A DNA stretch of 54,092 nucleotides, from positions 1 through 54,092 of the forward strand of contig CAZSRS010000027.1 in assembly GCA_964609625.1 (NCBI GenBank). The letters are read 5' to 3'. A program made the translations under genes and the position numbers. Each line of letters starts with the position of its first letter. Position 1 is the stretch's first letter. This document shows positions 43,007 to 52,025 of the stretch, piece after piece. Below the pieces are notes generated by a model. It worked only from the letters and a program-made list of their open reading frames with translations, did no database searches and was not told the origin of the DNA. The stretch is from G963674665 sp964609625. Its GTDB lineage: Bacteria; Desulfobacterota; Desulfovibrionia; Desulfovibrionales; Desulfovibrionaceae.

Positions 43007-44428
43007 TCAGTAGTACAGGTCCCGTTCGCCGTGCTCAATGCGCGCCATCTTCGCCACAAGGGAGTTCTTGCGCTTAGGATCCGGGAAGGTATCCATCTCA
43101 TGGGCGATGAGGGCTTCGCCGGCTTGGCGCGTGCCTTCCGAGGCGTAGTCTTGGAGGTATTCCTTGAAGGTCAGCAGGCCGTTGGGCAGGCAGAATTTCT
43201 GGATGAAGCCCTTCTTGGCCAGTTCCATGAAATGCTCCCCAGTACGCCCCAGGCGGTAGCAGGCCGTGCACCAGGAAGGCACGTAGCCGTGTTCCGTGAC
43301 GATGGAGTGGATGACCTGATCCAGGGAGCGGCTGTCGCCGACGCAGAACTGTTGCACCTCGGGGCGGTCGTAGTCTGGATCCTGGTAGGCGCCGGGATAG
43401 GTGCGAGAGCCGGCCGAGAGCTGGGACACGCCCACCTCAAGGACTTCCTTGCGCAGGGCCGCGTTCTCGCGCGTGGTGAGGATCAGGCCGGTGTAAGGCA
43501 CGCTGATACGCAGTACCGCCACGATCTTCTTGAATTCGTGGTCCGTGGTGGGATAGGGGGGCGCGTAGGCCAGCTCTGAACCCAGGGCCGGCTCCAGCCT
43601 GGGAAAGGAAATGGTGTGCGGCCCCACGCCCCAGTCCTTTTCCAACTGCAGGGCGTGGTTGAGCAGTCCCAGGACCTCGAAAACCGGGTCGTAGAGCCCG
43701 AAGAGCGCGCCCAGGGCCACGTCGTCGATGCCTGCCTCCTGCGCCCGGTGCAGGGCGTGCAGGCGCCAGAGGAAGTCGGTCTTTTTTCCGGCCTTGTGCA
43801 CCGTGGCATAGGTCTCCCTGTGGTAGGTCTCCTGAAAACACTGGTACGTCCCGATGCCCACCTCGTGCAGCAGCTTGAATCCGTCCACATTCATCGGGGC
43901 GCAGTTGATGTTCACCCGCCTGATTTCGCCGCTTTTTTCGGAGGTCACGTCATAGACCGTGCTCACGGTCTGGGCGATCCACTCCGCCCCGAGACCGGGA
44001 TGCTCGCCGTAGACCAGCAACAGGCGTTTGTGGCCCAGATTTTCGAGGATTTCCACCTCCTTGCGCAGCTGTTCCATGCTCAGGGTGCGGCGCTCCAGTT
44101 CCTTGTTCGAGGCGTTGAACCCGCAGTAGGCGCACTGGTTCTTGCATTCGTTGGTTATGTACAAGGGGGCGAAGAGCACGAGTCTGTTGCCGTAGATGGC
44201 TTTCTTGATGGCCCTGGCGGTGGTGAAGATTTCCTCGTCCAGTTCCTTGTCCTTGTTTTTGAGCAGGACCGCGGCCTCGAAGGGGGAGAGGCCCTTGCGT
44301 TCCAGACCCTTGGCCAGCACCTCGCGCACCAGACCAGGCGCCGGGTTTTCCGCCTTGGCCATGTAGGCCATGATGGCTGCCTCATCTATGAAATTGTAGA
44401 GCCCGTGACCCGCGGATGTTGTGGGCAT
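43007..44428 (-). CDS. hydG: [FeFe] hydrogenase maturation radical SAM tyrosine lyase HydG
   Basis: Predicted 473-residue enzyme that splits tyrosine to make CO and cyanide for the H-cluster. The radical SAM site is C95-x3-C99-x2-C102 (ECKNQCAYCGF). The second cluster is at the C-terminus, CTAC followed 22 residues later by C (KFCLPNG), the HydG-specific CX2CX22C pattern. Other marks are VYGEHP, INCAPMNVDGFKLLHE and YQCFQETYHRETY. GGAGG is 8 bases before the ATG at 44428. Confidence 0.97.
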   Translation of the reverse strand: MPTTSAGHGLYNFIDEAAIMAYMAKAENPAPGLVREVLAKGLERKGLSPFEAAVLLKNKDKELDEEIFTTARAIKKAIYGNRLVLFAPLYITNECKNQCAYCGFNASNKELERRTLSMEQLRKEVEILENLGHKRLLLVYGEHPGLGAEWIAQTVSTVYDVTSEKSGEIRRVNINCAPMNVDGFKLLHEVGIGTYQCFQETYHRETYATVHKAGKKTDFLWRLHALHRAQEAGIDDVALGALFGLYDPVFEVLGLLNHALQLEKDWGVGPHTISFPRLEPALGSELAYAPPYPTTDHEFKKIVAVLRISVPYTGLILTTRENAALRKEVLEVGVSQLSAGSRTYPGAYQDPDYDRPEVQQFCVGDSRSLDQVIHSIVTEHGYVPSWCTACYRLGRTGEHFMELAKKGFIQKFCLPNGLLTFKEYLQDYASEGTRQAGEALIAHEMDTFPDPKRKNSLVAKMARIEHGERDLYY

Positions 44429-44444
44429 GGTGAATTCCTCCCAT

Positions 44445-44687
44445 TCAGACGACAAAGGATTTGACACGCACGCCGTCGAGCATGCCGAGCTTTCCGGTGA
44501 AAGCCCCGACCTCGTCGGTGGATGCCTGGATGATCAGACTGATGACGCTGAGGCTTTTGTCCCTGAAGGGCAGGCCAAGGCGCCCCACGATGAGGTCGGC
44601 ATGCGCGCTGAGCAGATCGTTCACCTCGCGCGCGGCCTTCTGTCGTTCGTGGATGACAATGCCGATTATCCCAATTCGTTTCTCCAT
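44445..44687 (-). CDS. TM1266-family iron-only hydrogenase system regulator
   Basis: Predicted 80-residue ferredoxin-fold (ACT-like) protein: EKRIGIIGIVIHERQKAAREVN at the start, GRLGLPFRD and SVISLIIQASTDEVGAFTGKLG later. This family is repeatedly found in [FeFe] hydrogenase gene clusters and is called a system regulator, without proven mechanism. First gene of the maturation operon, 16 bases before hydG; AGGAGGGAG lies upstream of the ATG. Confidence 0.85.
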   Translation of the reverse strand: MEKRIGIIGIVIHERQKAAREVNDLLSAHADLIVGRLGLPFRDKSLSVISLIIQASTDEVGAFTGKLGMLDGVRVKSFVV

Positions 44688-45128
44688 GACAACAATACTC
44701 CCTCCTGGTGTTGAGAGAAAGCAGTCATGAGGAGAACGACTGGATATGGTCCTGGAAAGGGTGAGGAGCCCAAACAGCCGGCGGAGGGCAAGTTCAGGTC
44801 AGTCCTCGCCCTGAGGTTCAGGAATACCCTTCCCGCAGGCTGCGTTTCTCGTGAAGCGATGGGCAGGGAATACTGCCGATAGTGCTACGTGTCAAGTATT
44901 CGTATTACAGAATGAAAAACTATTTTGATTCAGTCATCATTTTTCGCGGAGCCGTGGCTGTGGGATTTCTCTTTGTTCCTGTTGGGAGTTCGATCGAAAT
45001 CGCTGGGGTACGAGGTAATTCAATGACGATTAAAAGAGAGTTCAACGGGTTGACAGTTCATGAGAATGAGCGTAGTTTCACAAGCGTAGTACGAAATTTT
45101 GAATAATATGCAAACAGTATGAATTGAT
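44688..45128. other. Divergent regulatory interval between hydrogenase maturation and structural genes
   Basis: About 440 bases. From about 44880 to 45125 it is much richer in A+T than the surroundings. A perfect TTGACA occurs at 45050-45055, with a poor -10 (TAGTTT) 17 bases later, directed toward the plus-strand gene. A 74-codon frame at 44882-45106 has no family and poor codon use, and I do not call it. This is the likely promoter region for both divergent hydrogenase operons. Confidence 0.5.
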
Positions 45129-45713
45129 ATGGATCCTCACCCAGAACACGCCCTGAGCTCACCCTTGGACTGTCCGCCTCACTGTGGACAGGCCAGAGTG
45201 CTGGCCTTTGGTGATTACTTCCATGGGGAGCAGAGGGGTGGTCTCTACGCTATCGAAGCCCTGCGGCAGGAAGTGTTGGGGAGTGATGTCCACCTCGAAT
45301 ATCTGGCGACGGAGTATGGCAGGCTTCCCGGTCTGCTTATGGGCGCGTCCCTGGGAATCGTATTGCACTGGGTGCATTGTGAAGCGATTCACGGGGAAGC
45401 GTGTTGCCTGGACATCGAGGCCTTTCTGCATCTTCTGCGGTCCGGGAAGGAGGAGGCTGTCGCCTTGGCCCCCTTGGCCAGGGTCGTGCAAGGCATGTTT
45501 CTGGCGGACATGCAGCCTCGGCAGTTGTTTTTCGTGCTCGCTCCCACGTGGAGCGTCGGCCCGGACAGTGGATTGTGCAAGGAAGAACGACAGATGATCA
45601 GGCAGGTTGTCGCACGCGTGAAGGAGTGTCTGCATGCTGGTGGTTTTTCCGCCGGCATGGGATCGCCCCTGCCGCGGTTGTACGGCTTTCCCTGGTTGAA
45701 GAGGGCCTTGTAG
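45129..45713 (+). CDS. M52 hydrogenase-maturation-protease-like protein
   Basis: Predicted 194-residue protein. Residues about 22-50 (RVLAFGDYFHGEQRGGLYAIEAL) resemble the VLGIGN...GDDGVG start of M52 proteases, and LATEYGRLPGLLMG with GIVLHWV could be the second and third strands. M52 proteases bind nickel and trim [NiFe] hydrogenase large subunits; no [NiFe] enzyme is in the window. The expected acidic ligands are only partly clear (E34 aligns with the first Asp/Glu). The ATG at 45129 has no clear ribosome-binding site. It lies 92 bases before hydA. The family call is tentative. Confidence 0.45.
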   Translation: MDPHPEHALSSPLDCPPHCGQARVLAFGDYFHGEQRGGLYAIEALRQEVLGSDVHLEYLATEYGRLPGLLMGASLGIVLHWVHCEAIHGEACCLDIEAFLHLLRSGKEEAVALAPLARVVQGMFLADMQPRQLFFVLAPTWSVGPDSGLCKEERQMIRQVVARVKECLHAGGFSAGMGSPLPRLYGFPWLKRAL

Positions 45714-45805
45714 TCATGTCCACATGAGAACGGCGACGGAACACATAATTGGGGTGTATCATAGTGAGCCGTTTCAACGCTGCAAAACGTACTAAGGAGG
45801 ATGGT

Positions 45806-47062
45806 ATGTTGGAAATGGAAGGAGTCGTATATCAGCAGAACGCACCGACAGGGCAGGACCCGGACAAATTGTTCTTTGTCCAGGTTGACCCGACGAAGTG
45901 CCAGGCATGCGGAGTGTGCGAGGAAGTCTGCGCCACGGGGGCCATCCAGGCCAGCAATGCCGAGGGTATCCGTCAGGTGGTGGATCCCGCGGCATGCATC
46001 AACTGCGGGCAGTGTCTGGTCAACTGTCCTTATGGTGCCATCTATGAAGGCGTGTCCTTTGTGGACCAAATCTTTGAGAAACTCAAGGATCCGGAGACAG
46101 TGGTCGTTTCCATGCCGGCCCCGGCGGTACGCTATGGGTTGGGCGAGTGTTTCGGCTACGCGACCGGAACGTATGTCGGCGGTAAGATGCACGCCGCGTT
46201 GCGCAAGCTCGGTTTCGACATCATCAACGACAACGAGTGGACCGCGGACGTTACCATCATGGAAGAGGGCACCGAACTGATCCAGCGTGTGCAGGAGCAG
46301 GGCAAGCCCAACGCGCGCCCCCTGCCGCAGTTCACTTCCTGCTGTCCCGGCTGGATCAAGTTCGTGGAGAGCTTTTATCCCGATCTGATTCCCAACCTTT
46401 CCAGCTGCAAGTCCCCCATCGGCATGCTCGGCCCCCTGTCCAAGACCTACGGCGCGCAGACCAAGAAGGTCGATGCGAAGAAACTCTACACGGTTTCGAT
46501 CATGCCCTGCGTGGCCAAGAAGTACGAAGGGCTGCGGCCGGAGATGAACGCGAGTGGTCAACGGGACATCGACGCCACGATCACGACCAGGGAACTGGCG
46601 TACATGATCAAGAAAGCGGGCATCGACTTCGCGGCCCTGCCTGACGAAAAGCCGGACCTGGAGTTGGGCGAGTCCACGGGCGGCGCCACCATCTTCGGGT
46701 GTTCCGGGGGCGTCATGGAAGCCGCGTTGCGCCTTGCCTACGAGGTACTTTCCGGCGAGAAGCTCAAGGATCCCTACATCAAGGCCGTGCGCGCGCATTC
46801 CGGAGTCAAGGAGGCCACCGTGCCCGTCCCCAACTTCGGAGATGTCAAGGTCTGCGTGATCAGTGGACTGGCCAACACGATTCCCGTGCTGGAGCAGATC
46901 AGGAAGGGCGAATCCCCTTACGCCTTCATCGAGGTCATGACCTGCCCCGGCGGATGCGTGAACGGCGGTGGACAGCCTCTGGATCCGGATATTCGGGCCT
47001 CGTTGTTCCGCAATGCCATCGCCAGGGTGAATCAGCGCTACAGAATGCGCAGCATGGGTTAA
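45806..47062 (+). CDS. hydA: Periplasmic [FeFe] hydrogenase large subunit
   Basis: Predicted 418-residue catalytic subunit of the Desulfovibrio HydAB type. Two [4Fe-4S] sites are at C32/C35/C38/C42 and C64/C67/C70/C74. H-cluster motifs are intact: TSCCPGW (C179 proton relay, C180 ligand), SIMPCVAKKYE and EVMTCPGGCVNGGGQP. It has no signal peptide; export as a complex with Tat-signal HydB is the known model. In Desulfovibrio it passes electrons to periplasmic cytochromes c3. AAGGAGG is 5 bases before the ATG at 45806. The usual family C-terminal small-subunit tail is missing because that part is the separate hydB. Confidence 0.97.
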   Translation: MLEMEGVVYQQNAPTGQDPDKLFFVQVDPTKCQACGVCEEVCATGAIQASNAEGIRQVVDPAACINCGQCLVNCPYGAIYEGVSFVDQIFEKLKDPETVVVSMPAPAVRYGLGECFGYATGTYVGGKMHAALRKLGFDIINDNEWTADVTIMEEGTELIQRVQEQGKPNARPLPQFTSCCPGWIKFVESFYPDLIPNLSSCKSPIGMLGPLSKTYGAQTKKVDAKKLYTVSIMPCVAKKYEGLRPEMNASGQRDIDATITTRELAYMIKKAGIDFAALPDEKPDLELGESTGGATIFGCSGGVMEAALRLAYEVLSGEKLKDPYIKAVRAHSGVKEATVPVPNFGDVKVCVISGLANTIPVLEQIRKGESPYAFIEVMTCPGGCVNGGGQPLDPDIRASLFRNAIARVNQRYRMRSMG

Positions 47063-47077
47063 AGGAGGAACAGCAAC

Positions 47078-47428
47078 ATGAAAGACATCACCAAGTGCAC
47101 GCGGCGTAGCTTCATCAAGTTCGCCGGAGTCGTCTGTGGATACGCCGTACTGGGTCTGAACGTGGCCAAGGATGCCGTGGCCGCGGCCATGGGTTTTGTC
47201 GCCAAACGGCAGGATGCCGTCTATGCCGCGGACAGCAACGACAAGATCTACGCCATCAAGAAGTCCCAGGACAACCCGATGATCACGGCCCTATACGACA
47301 AGAACAAGGGCTTCCTCAAGGAAGGCCCCTGCGGGCATGAGTCGCACCATCTGCTGCACACGCACTATACGGATCGTAGCGCGGGTGTGAAGACCCTCAA
47401 GGCCAAGGGCGTGAAGTTGGCGGTGTAG
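47078..47428 (+). CDS. hydB: Periplasmic [FeFe] hydrogenase small subunit with Tat signal
   Basis: Predicted 116-residue subunit that wraps the large subunit. The twin-arginine signal is RRSFIKFAG followed by a hydrophobic stretch and a cleavage region near AVAAAMG; the mature part ends with GPCGHESHHLLHTHYTDR, the conserved small-subunit tail also seen fused in the NAD-linked enzyme. AAAGGAGG is just upstream of the ATG. It follows hydA by 15 bases. Confidence 0.96.
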   Translation: MKDITKCTRRSFIKFAGVVCGYAVLGLNVAKDAVAAAMGFVAKRQDAVYAADSNDKIYAIKKSQDNPMITALYDKNKGFLKEGPCGHESHHLLHTHYTDRSAGVKTLKAKGVKLAV

Positions 47429-47856
47429 CGTTTCCACGGCGTCAATCTGAGGTCAGGGCGACTGATCCAAGGACTGCTGACACCCTAAGATACTTAGAGA
47501 ATCCCTCCATCTCGACAAAGCCTGAGAGCAGGAGCCATCTGACTCAAGGGTTTTTTTCTCCGAATACAGTCATTTCCCACCATCCGTGTAGCGTAAACAC
47601 CACCCCATTTCTCAGTGCATTAACATAAATTTCCTTGTACTCTGTGTGATTACCGTGAAATGTATCAGTGTGCATAACCGTCACTCCAGTTTTCCTTGTT
47701 AACGAAGACGGGTGGTGCTAATACGAATATTGGGGCGAGGTCTTTCCGCGTCCCCCGATCCGTAGGGCTTTTCCAACCCTGCGCACCAGGATTGTTTCCC
47801 GAAGGAGTGTGACAAGAGCAGCGCAAGACCGAGACTATTCGGCAAGGGGGCGTCGA
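47429..47856. other. Gene-free interval between hydB and the PAS kinase
   Basis: About 430 bases. It contains a probable terminator after hydB (47521-47557) and then an AT-rich stretch (about 47580-47680) that may hold the kinase promoter; I cannot fix one with good hexamers. Confidence 0.45.
47521..47557 (+). terminator. Probable terminator of the hydAB transcript
   Basis: CCTGAG (47521-47526) pairs with CTCAAGG (47543-47549) with one bulged base, followed by a run of seven T (47551-47557). The loop is about 16 bases, so the hairpin is of moderate quality. Confidence 0.42.
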
Positions 47857-50193
47857 ATGGCAAAGGAAATGAGCCAAGCGGACAGCGAGCTGGCCAGATT
47901 GCAATGCATTGTCGAGCATGTCCGCGAGGGGATCGTCGTGATCCAGGACAGGCGGATCCGCTTCTGTAATCCCTGGACCTGCGTCAAGACCGGGTATTCG
48001 GAAGGGGAACTGCATGCCCTGGGCATGGAGTCGTTGATCCATCCCGAGGACAGGGCGTTTGTCTTGCGCGTTCACAAGGCGCGCATGGCCGGCGAGCACG
48101 TGCCGGAGCGTTACGAATTCAGGATTCTCACCCGGACCCGAGACATTCTCTGGGTCGAGGCCTCGCACACGTCCATCCAATGGGATGGTGCGCCCGCCAC
48201 TTTGAACTTCTTCATCGACATCACCAGCCGCAAGCGAGTGGAGCAATACCTTCAGAATGCCCTGGACGCCACTGACGACGGTATCTGGGACTATAACCTG
48301 GTTACGGGTGCCTTCAAGTATTCCGACCGCTGGGCCGAGATGTTGGGCTACGCCCCTGGGGAGGTTGAATCCTTCGGCTGTTTCTGCGACCGCAATCTCC
48401 ATCCCGACGACGAGGCCCTGTTCCGCGAGAAATTCGAGGATTATCTCCAGGGGAGGACGCAGGATTACGAAGTCGAATTCCGCCTGAGGATGAAGAACGG
48501 TGAGTACAAGTGGATCTACACCAGGGGCAAGATCGTCGAACGTGACCCAGCGGGCCGCCCCGTGCGGATCATGGGCGCGCACACCGACATTTCAGGCCGC
48601 AAGCACGCCGAGATCAAGATCCAGGAGAGCGAACGACGCTTCAGATCCCTGCTGGACAACGTGGACATGGTGGCAGTGCAGGGCTACGACGAGCAGCGGC
48701 GGGTCATCTATTGGAACAAGGCCAGCGAGAATCTCTATGGTTACGCCAGGGACGAGGCCCTGGGGCAACGGCTCGAGGATCTGATCATTCCCGAACACAT
48801 GCGTGAACAGGTCATTCAGGACATCTCGGCCTGGAACGAAAACGACGTGCCCATCCCGGCCGGAGAACTGGACCTGCGGCACAAGGACGGCTCAACGGTC
48901 CATGTCTACTCCTCCCACGTGATGCAGGACACATCCTCGGGGGGCAGGGAGATGTATTGCGTGGACGTGGACCTGGCGGAAATCAAGAAAGCTCATGCGG
49001 AGCTTCTGCAGGCCAAGGAGCAGGCCGAGGCCGCCAGCAGGGCCAAGACCTTGTTCCTGGCCAACATGAGCCACGAGCTGCGCACTCCCCTCAACGGCAT
49101 CATGGGCATGCTCCAACTGCTGCAGATGACCAGGCTGGAAGGCGAGCAATTGGATTTCGCGGCGACAGCCTTGCAGTCTTCCAAACGTCTGGCCGGACTG
49201 CTGGCTGACATTCTGGACATATCCAGAATCGAAGGAGGGCGGGTCGAGGTGCTGACCAGGGTTTTTGATCTGCACGAGATCATGATCCAGGTGTTGCAGC
49301 TGTTCCGTCCCTCGTGCGAACAGAAGGGGGTGGCCCTGCACTTCCATGTGGAGGCTGGTCTTCCTGCGAAGATGATCGGCGATGCCATGCGGTTACAGCA
49401 AATCCTGAACAATCTGGTGGGCAATGCGGCGAAGTTCACGGAGAGTGGTTGCATCACCGTGACGGCATGTTTGTTGCCCCCTGTACGACTGGATACGGTC
49501 AGGCTGCTGTTTTCGGTTACAGACACGGGTATCGGCATACCAGACGACAGGCTCGGATCACTGTTCCAGGCTTTTTCCCAGGTTGAAGAGGGTTTTGCGC
49601 GCAGATTTCAGGGCGCGGGCCTGGGCTTGTTCATCGTCAGGGAGCTGGTGAAGCGCATGGGCGGCACGCTGTGCGTTCTCAGCGAGCCGGGTGTCGGTAC
49701 CGAGTTCCTTCTCTGTCTCACCTTCGATCTGGAAGCAGGGCAGAAGACTGAGGTCCGGGATGTGCCACCTGAATCGAAGCCTCGAACAACCGCTCTTCGG
49801 GTACTGGTTGCCGAGGACGACCTGGTCAACCGGATCACCCTGATAAAACTCCTGGAACGCTGCGGGTGCAGCGTGACGGCCGTGGAGAATGGCCTGGAAG
49901 TCCTTGAAGCCCTGTCTGACAAGGATTTTGACGTTGTGGTCATGGATATTCAGATGCCGGTAATGGATGGGGTGGAAGCAACCGGCGCCATCCGCAAGGG
50001 TGAAGCCGGCGCGCAAAAGGCGGATATTCCCATTGTGGGGTTGACCGCCTATGCCATGGCCGGCGACAGGGAGAAATTTCTGTCCGCCGGGATGGACGAA
50101 TATCTCTCCAAGCCTGTGGAGTTCGCCACGCTTCAGGAAGTACTCGACCGCATCTGGGAGCGCCGCGCCCCTCGTCTCAGTTCGCGACTTTGA
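47857..50193 (+). CDS. Cytoplasmic PAS hybrid histidine kinase
   Basis: Predicted 778-residue soluble kinase. Three PAS domains lie at about 10-125, 130-250 and 255-375 (each closing in a FFIDITSRK, MGAHTDISGRK or YCVDVDLAEIK-like strand). HisKA has H406 in FLANMSHELRTPLNG, the HATPase domain has N524-type residues (LVGNAAKF) and DTGIGIP, and the receiver has D697 (VVMDIQMPVMDG). No membrane helix is seen. I start at ATG 47857, with AAGGGGG about 7 bases upstream; an earlier GTG at 47809 is too close to its AAGGAG. It sits next to hydAB, but no response regulator is adjacent. Confidence 0.92.
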   Translation: MAKEMSQADSELARLQCIVEHVREGIVVIQDRRIRFCNPWTCVKTGYSEGELHALGMESLIHPEDRAFVLRVHKARMAGEHVPERYEFRILTRTRDILWVEASHTSIQWDGAPATLNFFIDITSRKRVEQYLQNALDATDDGIWDYNLVTGAFKYSDRWAEMLGYAPGEVESFGCFCDRNLHPDDEALFREKFEDYLQGRTQDYEVEFRLRMKNGEYKWIYTRGKIVERDPAGRPVRIMGAHTDISGRKHAEIKIQESERRFRSLLDNVDMVAVQGYDEQRRVIYWNKASENLYGYARDEALGQRLEDLIIPEHMREQVIQDISAWNENDVPIPAGELDLRHKDGSTVHVYSSHVMQDTSSGGREMYCVDVDLAEIKKAHAELLQAKEQAEAASRAKTLFLANMSHELRTPLNGIMGMLQLLQMTRLEGEQLDFAATALQSSKRLAGLLADILDISRIEGGRVEVLTRVFDLHEIMIQVLQLFRPSCEQKGVALHFHVEAGLPAKMIGDAMRLQQILNNLVGNAAKFTESGCITVTACLLPPVRLDTVRLLFSVTDTGIGIPDDRLGSLFQAFSQVEEGFARRFQGAGLGLFIVRELVKRMGGTLCVLSEPGVGTEFLLCLTFDLEAGQKTEVRDVPPESKPRTTALRVLVAEDDLVNRITLIKLLERCGCSVTAVENGLEVLEALSDKDFDVVVMDIQMPVMDGVEATGAIRKGEAGAQKADIPIVGLTAYAMAGDREKFLSAGMDEYLSKPVEFATLQEVLDRIWERRAPRLSSRL

Positions 50194-50605
50194 ACAGCTC
50201 CAGGAACCACTGGGGGAAGCGCGTGGGTTTGAGGTTCTCCCCCACGCAGGCGTGCTGGGTGAAACCCGTGGCCAGGAGCTTTGCCTTGGGCTCGTCCAGG
50301 ATCTCGTAGACAAAGGTTACGGAGGCGCGGGACCATGTGCTGATGCCGGCGCGGATCCAGATCAACTCGTCATAGCGGGCGCTGGCGCGGTAGCGGCAGC
50401 CGGCCTCGCGCACCGGCAGCAGCACGCCGCGGCGCTCCACCTCGGCGTAACTCATGCCCCGCTCCCGGATGTATTGGCTGCGGGAGCGTTCGAAGAATTG
50501 AAGATATTCACCGTAATAAGCCAAGCCCATTGCGTCGGTCTCGCCGTAGGAGACGCGGTGCGGGTACCAGCATTCGGGAGTGGGGAAGGGGGATTGCGTG
50601 TTCAT
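50177..50605 (-). CDS. 4-hydroxybenzoyl-CoA thioesterase family (YbgC-like) acyl-CoA thioesterase
   Basis: Predicted 142-residue hotdog-fold protein. The signature is VSYGETDAMGLAYYGEYLQFFE with the catalytic Asp, and RASARYDELIWIRAGI later. It should hydrolyse an acyl-CoA in the cytoplasm; the natural substrate is unknown. The ATG at 50605 is chosen since it opens the family region; it has no good ribosome-binding site. It overlaps the convergent kinase end by 17 bases. Confidence 0.88.
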   Translation of the reverse strand: MNTQSPFPTPECWYPHRVSYGETDAMGLAYYGEYLQFFERSRSQYIRERGMSYAEVERRGVLLPVREAGCRYRASARYDELIWIRAGISTWSRASVTFVYEILDEPKAKLLATGFTQHACVGENLKPTRFPQWFLELFKVAN

Positions 50606-50734
50606 GGCCAGGGGGTGTAGCGTACCTCCGGACAAACGTCCATGGGCGATCGTGGAGGCGATTCTCTGTGAGCGCGGACATGGCGCGAGTCACATGCTTT
50701 GAACGCAGCAGGACGAAATTCAAGCGAGGAAGCG

Positions 50735-51109
50735 ATGAGCTTTTCCGAACACCCCCTGGCCTGGTGCATCATCCCGGCGCGGAATCTGGAACGGGCCGTG
50801 GCTTTTTACAGCAAGGTCTTTGACGTGGAACTGGAGATCCTGGACCTCGGCAAGATACGCATCGCGCCCTTTTCCATGTCCGACAAGCACGCAGGCGGCG
50901 CCCTGATGTACGATTCGGAGCGCGCCGGCAACCACGGCGTGCTGGTCTACCTCAACGGCGCCCCGGACCTGAGCGCATGTCTGGAGCGGGTGGAGACGGC
51001 ACGCGGCATGGTCACCCTGCCCAAGACCGAGATCATCCAGGGCCTCGGCTATTACGCCCACTTCATGGACAGCGAGGGCAACGAGATAGGGCTCTGGAGC
51101 CCAAAATAG
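50735..51109 (+). CDS. VOC-superfamily (glyoxalase-like) protein
   Basis: Predicted 124-residue protein with the fold of glyoxalase/bleomycin-resistance proteins: WCIIPARNLERAVAFYSKVFD at the start, a GVLVYLNGAPDLSACLERVE helix, and YYAHFMDSEGNEIGLWSPK at the end, with the Glu/His metal-site pattern common in such proteins. Substrate is unknown. GAGGA sits about 6-9 bases before the ATG. It is a stand-alone gene. Confidence 0.87.
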   Translation: MSFSEHPLAWCIIPARNLERAVAFYSKVFDVELEILDLGKIRIAPFSMSDKHAGGALMYDSERAGNHGVLVYLNGAPDLSACLERVETARGMVTLPKTEIIQGLGYYAHFMDSEGNEIGLWSPK

Positions 51110-51131
51110 GGGCGGCTCTCCACGCTCGGGG

Positions 51132-52016
51132 TCAGTCCTCGCTGCGCCTGAGGTACAGCTCCAGCCTGCGCGCCAGCAGCGAGCAGGTCAGGGTCATACA
51201 CAGGTAAAGCACCGCGACGGTGATCCAGATTTCGAAGGTCCGGTAGGTGGAGGCCATCAGCTCCAGCCCCTGGAAGGTAAGCTCCTGCATGGAGATCACG
51301 GCCACGATGGAGGAGTCCTTGATGGTGGAGATGAACTGGCCGGCCAAGGGCGGCATGATCCGCTGCGCCGTGAGGGGCAGGATCACGTGGCGCAGGGTCT
51401 GCCAGGGCGAGAGCCCCAGGGCGTGGGCCGCATCCCGCTGCCCCTTTTCCACGGACTGCACCCCGGCGCGCACGATCTCGGTGATGTAGGCGCCCTCGTA
51501 GACGGCCAGGGCCAGCACCGCGGAGATGAACGCGCCCAGGCGTTGCGGCGGCGCCATGATCCAGGTCAGGACGGTCTGCCAGCCTCCCGGCAGGGAGCGG
51601 GCCAAGCCGTTCACGTCCAGGGCGGTCATCAGTTGGTCGCTGAGGAAGAAATAGAAGATGAACAACAGGACCAGGGGTGGGAGGTTGCGCACGCTCTCCA
51701 CGTAGGTCCCACCCACGAGCCGGGGAAACAGCCCCTTGGCAGTGCGGCACAGCCCCATGCACACCCCGGCCATGGTGGCCAATAGGGTGGCCCAGATGCT
51801 CAGCTTGATGGTGGTGAACAGCCCGCGCAGCAGCAGGTTGGGCACCCAGCGGCCGGCCTCTTCGTCGTAGCGCAGCAGGAAACGCCCCACAGCGGGCCAG
51901 TTCCAGTCATAGTCCAGGCCAATGGCGATGCGCCAGCCGAACCAGCTCCCCAGGACGAGCATCCCGGCAAGCAGTGTGGCGTCCAGCAGGGTGAAGGAGC
52001 GTTTGCGTGGGGGCAT
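51132..52016 (-). CDS. Polar amino acid ABC transporter permease (HisM/GlnP type)
   Basis: Predicted 294-residue inner-membrane permease. A hydrophobic helix near the N-terminus (LLDATLLAGMLVLGSWFGW) precedes the core, which has VESVRNLPPLVLLFIFYFF, and an EAA-loop region EIVRAGVQSVEKGQRDAAHALGLSPWQ (the ATPase contact) followed by LRHVILPLTAQRIMPPL. It pairs with the other permease at the window edge. It is the last gene of the operon, behind a stem-loop. Confidence 0.92.
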   Translation of the reverse strand: MPPRKRSFTLLDATLLAGMLVLGSWFGWRIAIGLDYDWNWPAVGRFLLRYDEEAGRWVPNLLLRGLFTTIKLSIWATLLATMAGVCMGLCRTAKGLFPRLVGGTYVESVRNLPPLVLLFIFYFFLSDQLMTALDVNGLARSLPGGWQTVLTWIMAPPQRLGAFISAVLALAVYEGAYITEIVRAGVQSVEKGQRDAAHALGLSPWQTLRHVILPLTAQRIMPPLAGQFISTIKDSSIVAVISMQELTFQGLELMASTYRTFEIWITVAVLYLCMTLTCSLLARRLELYLRRSED

Positions 52017-52025
52017 TTTTCATCA

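Noticed and set aside
44882..45106. A 74-codon plus-strand frame in the AT-rich interval before the hydrogenase
   Set aside because: No family, no ribosome-binding site and unlike neighbouring genes in codon use; more likely regulatory DNA.
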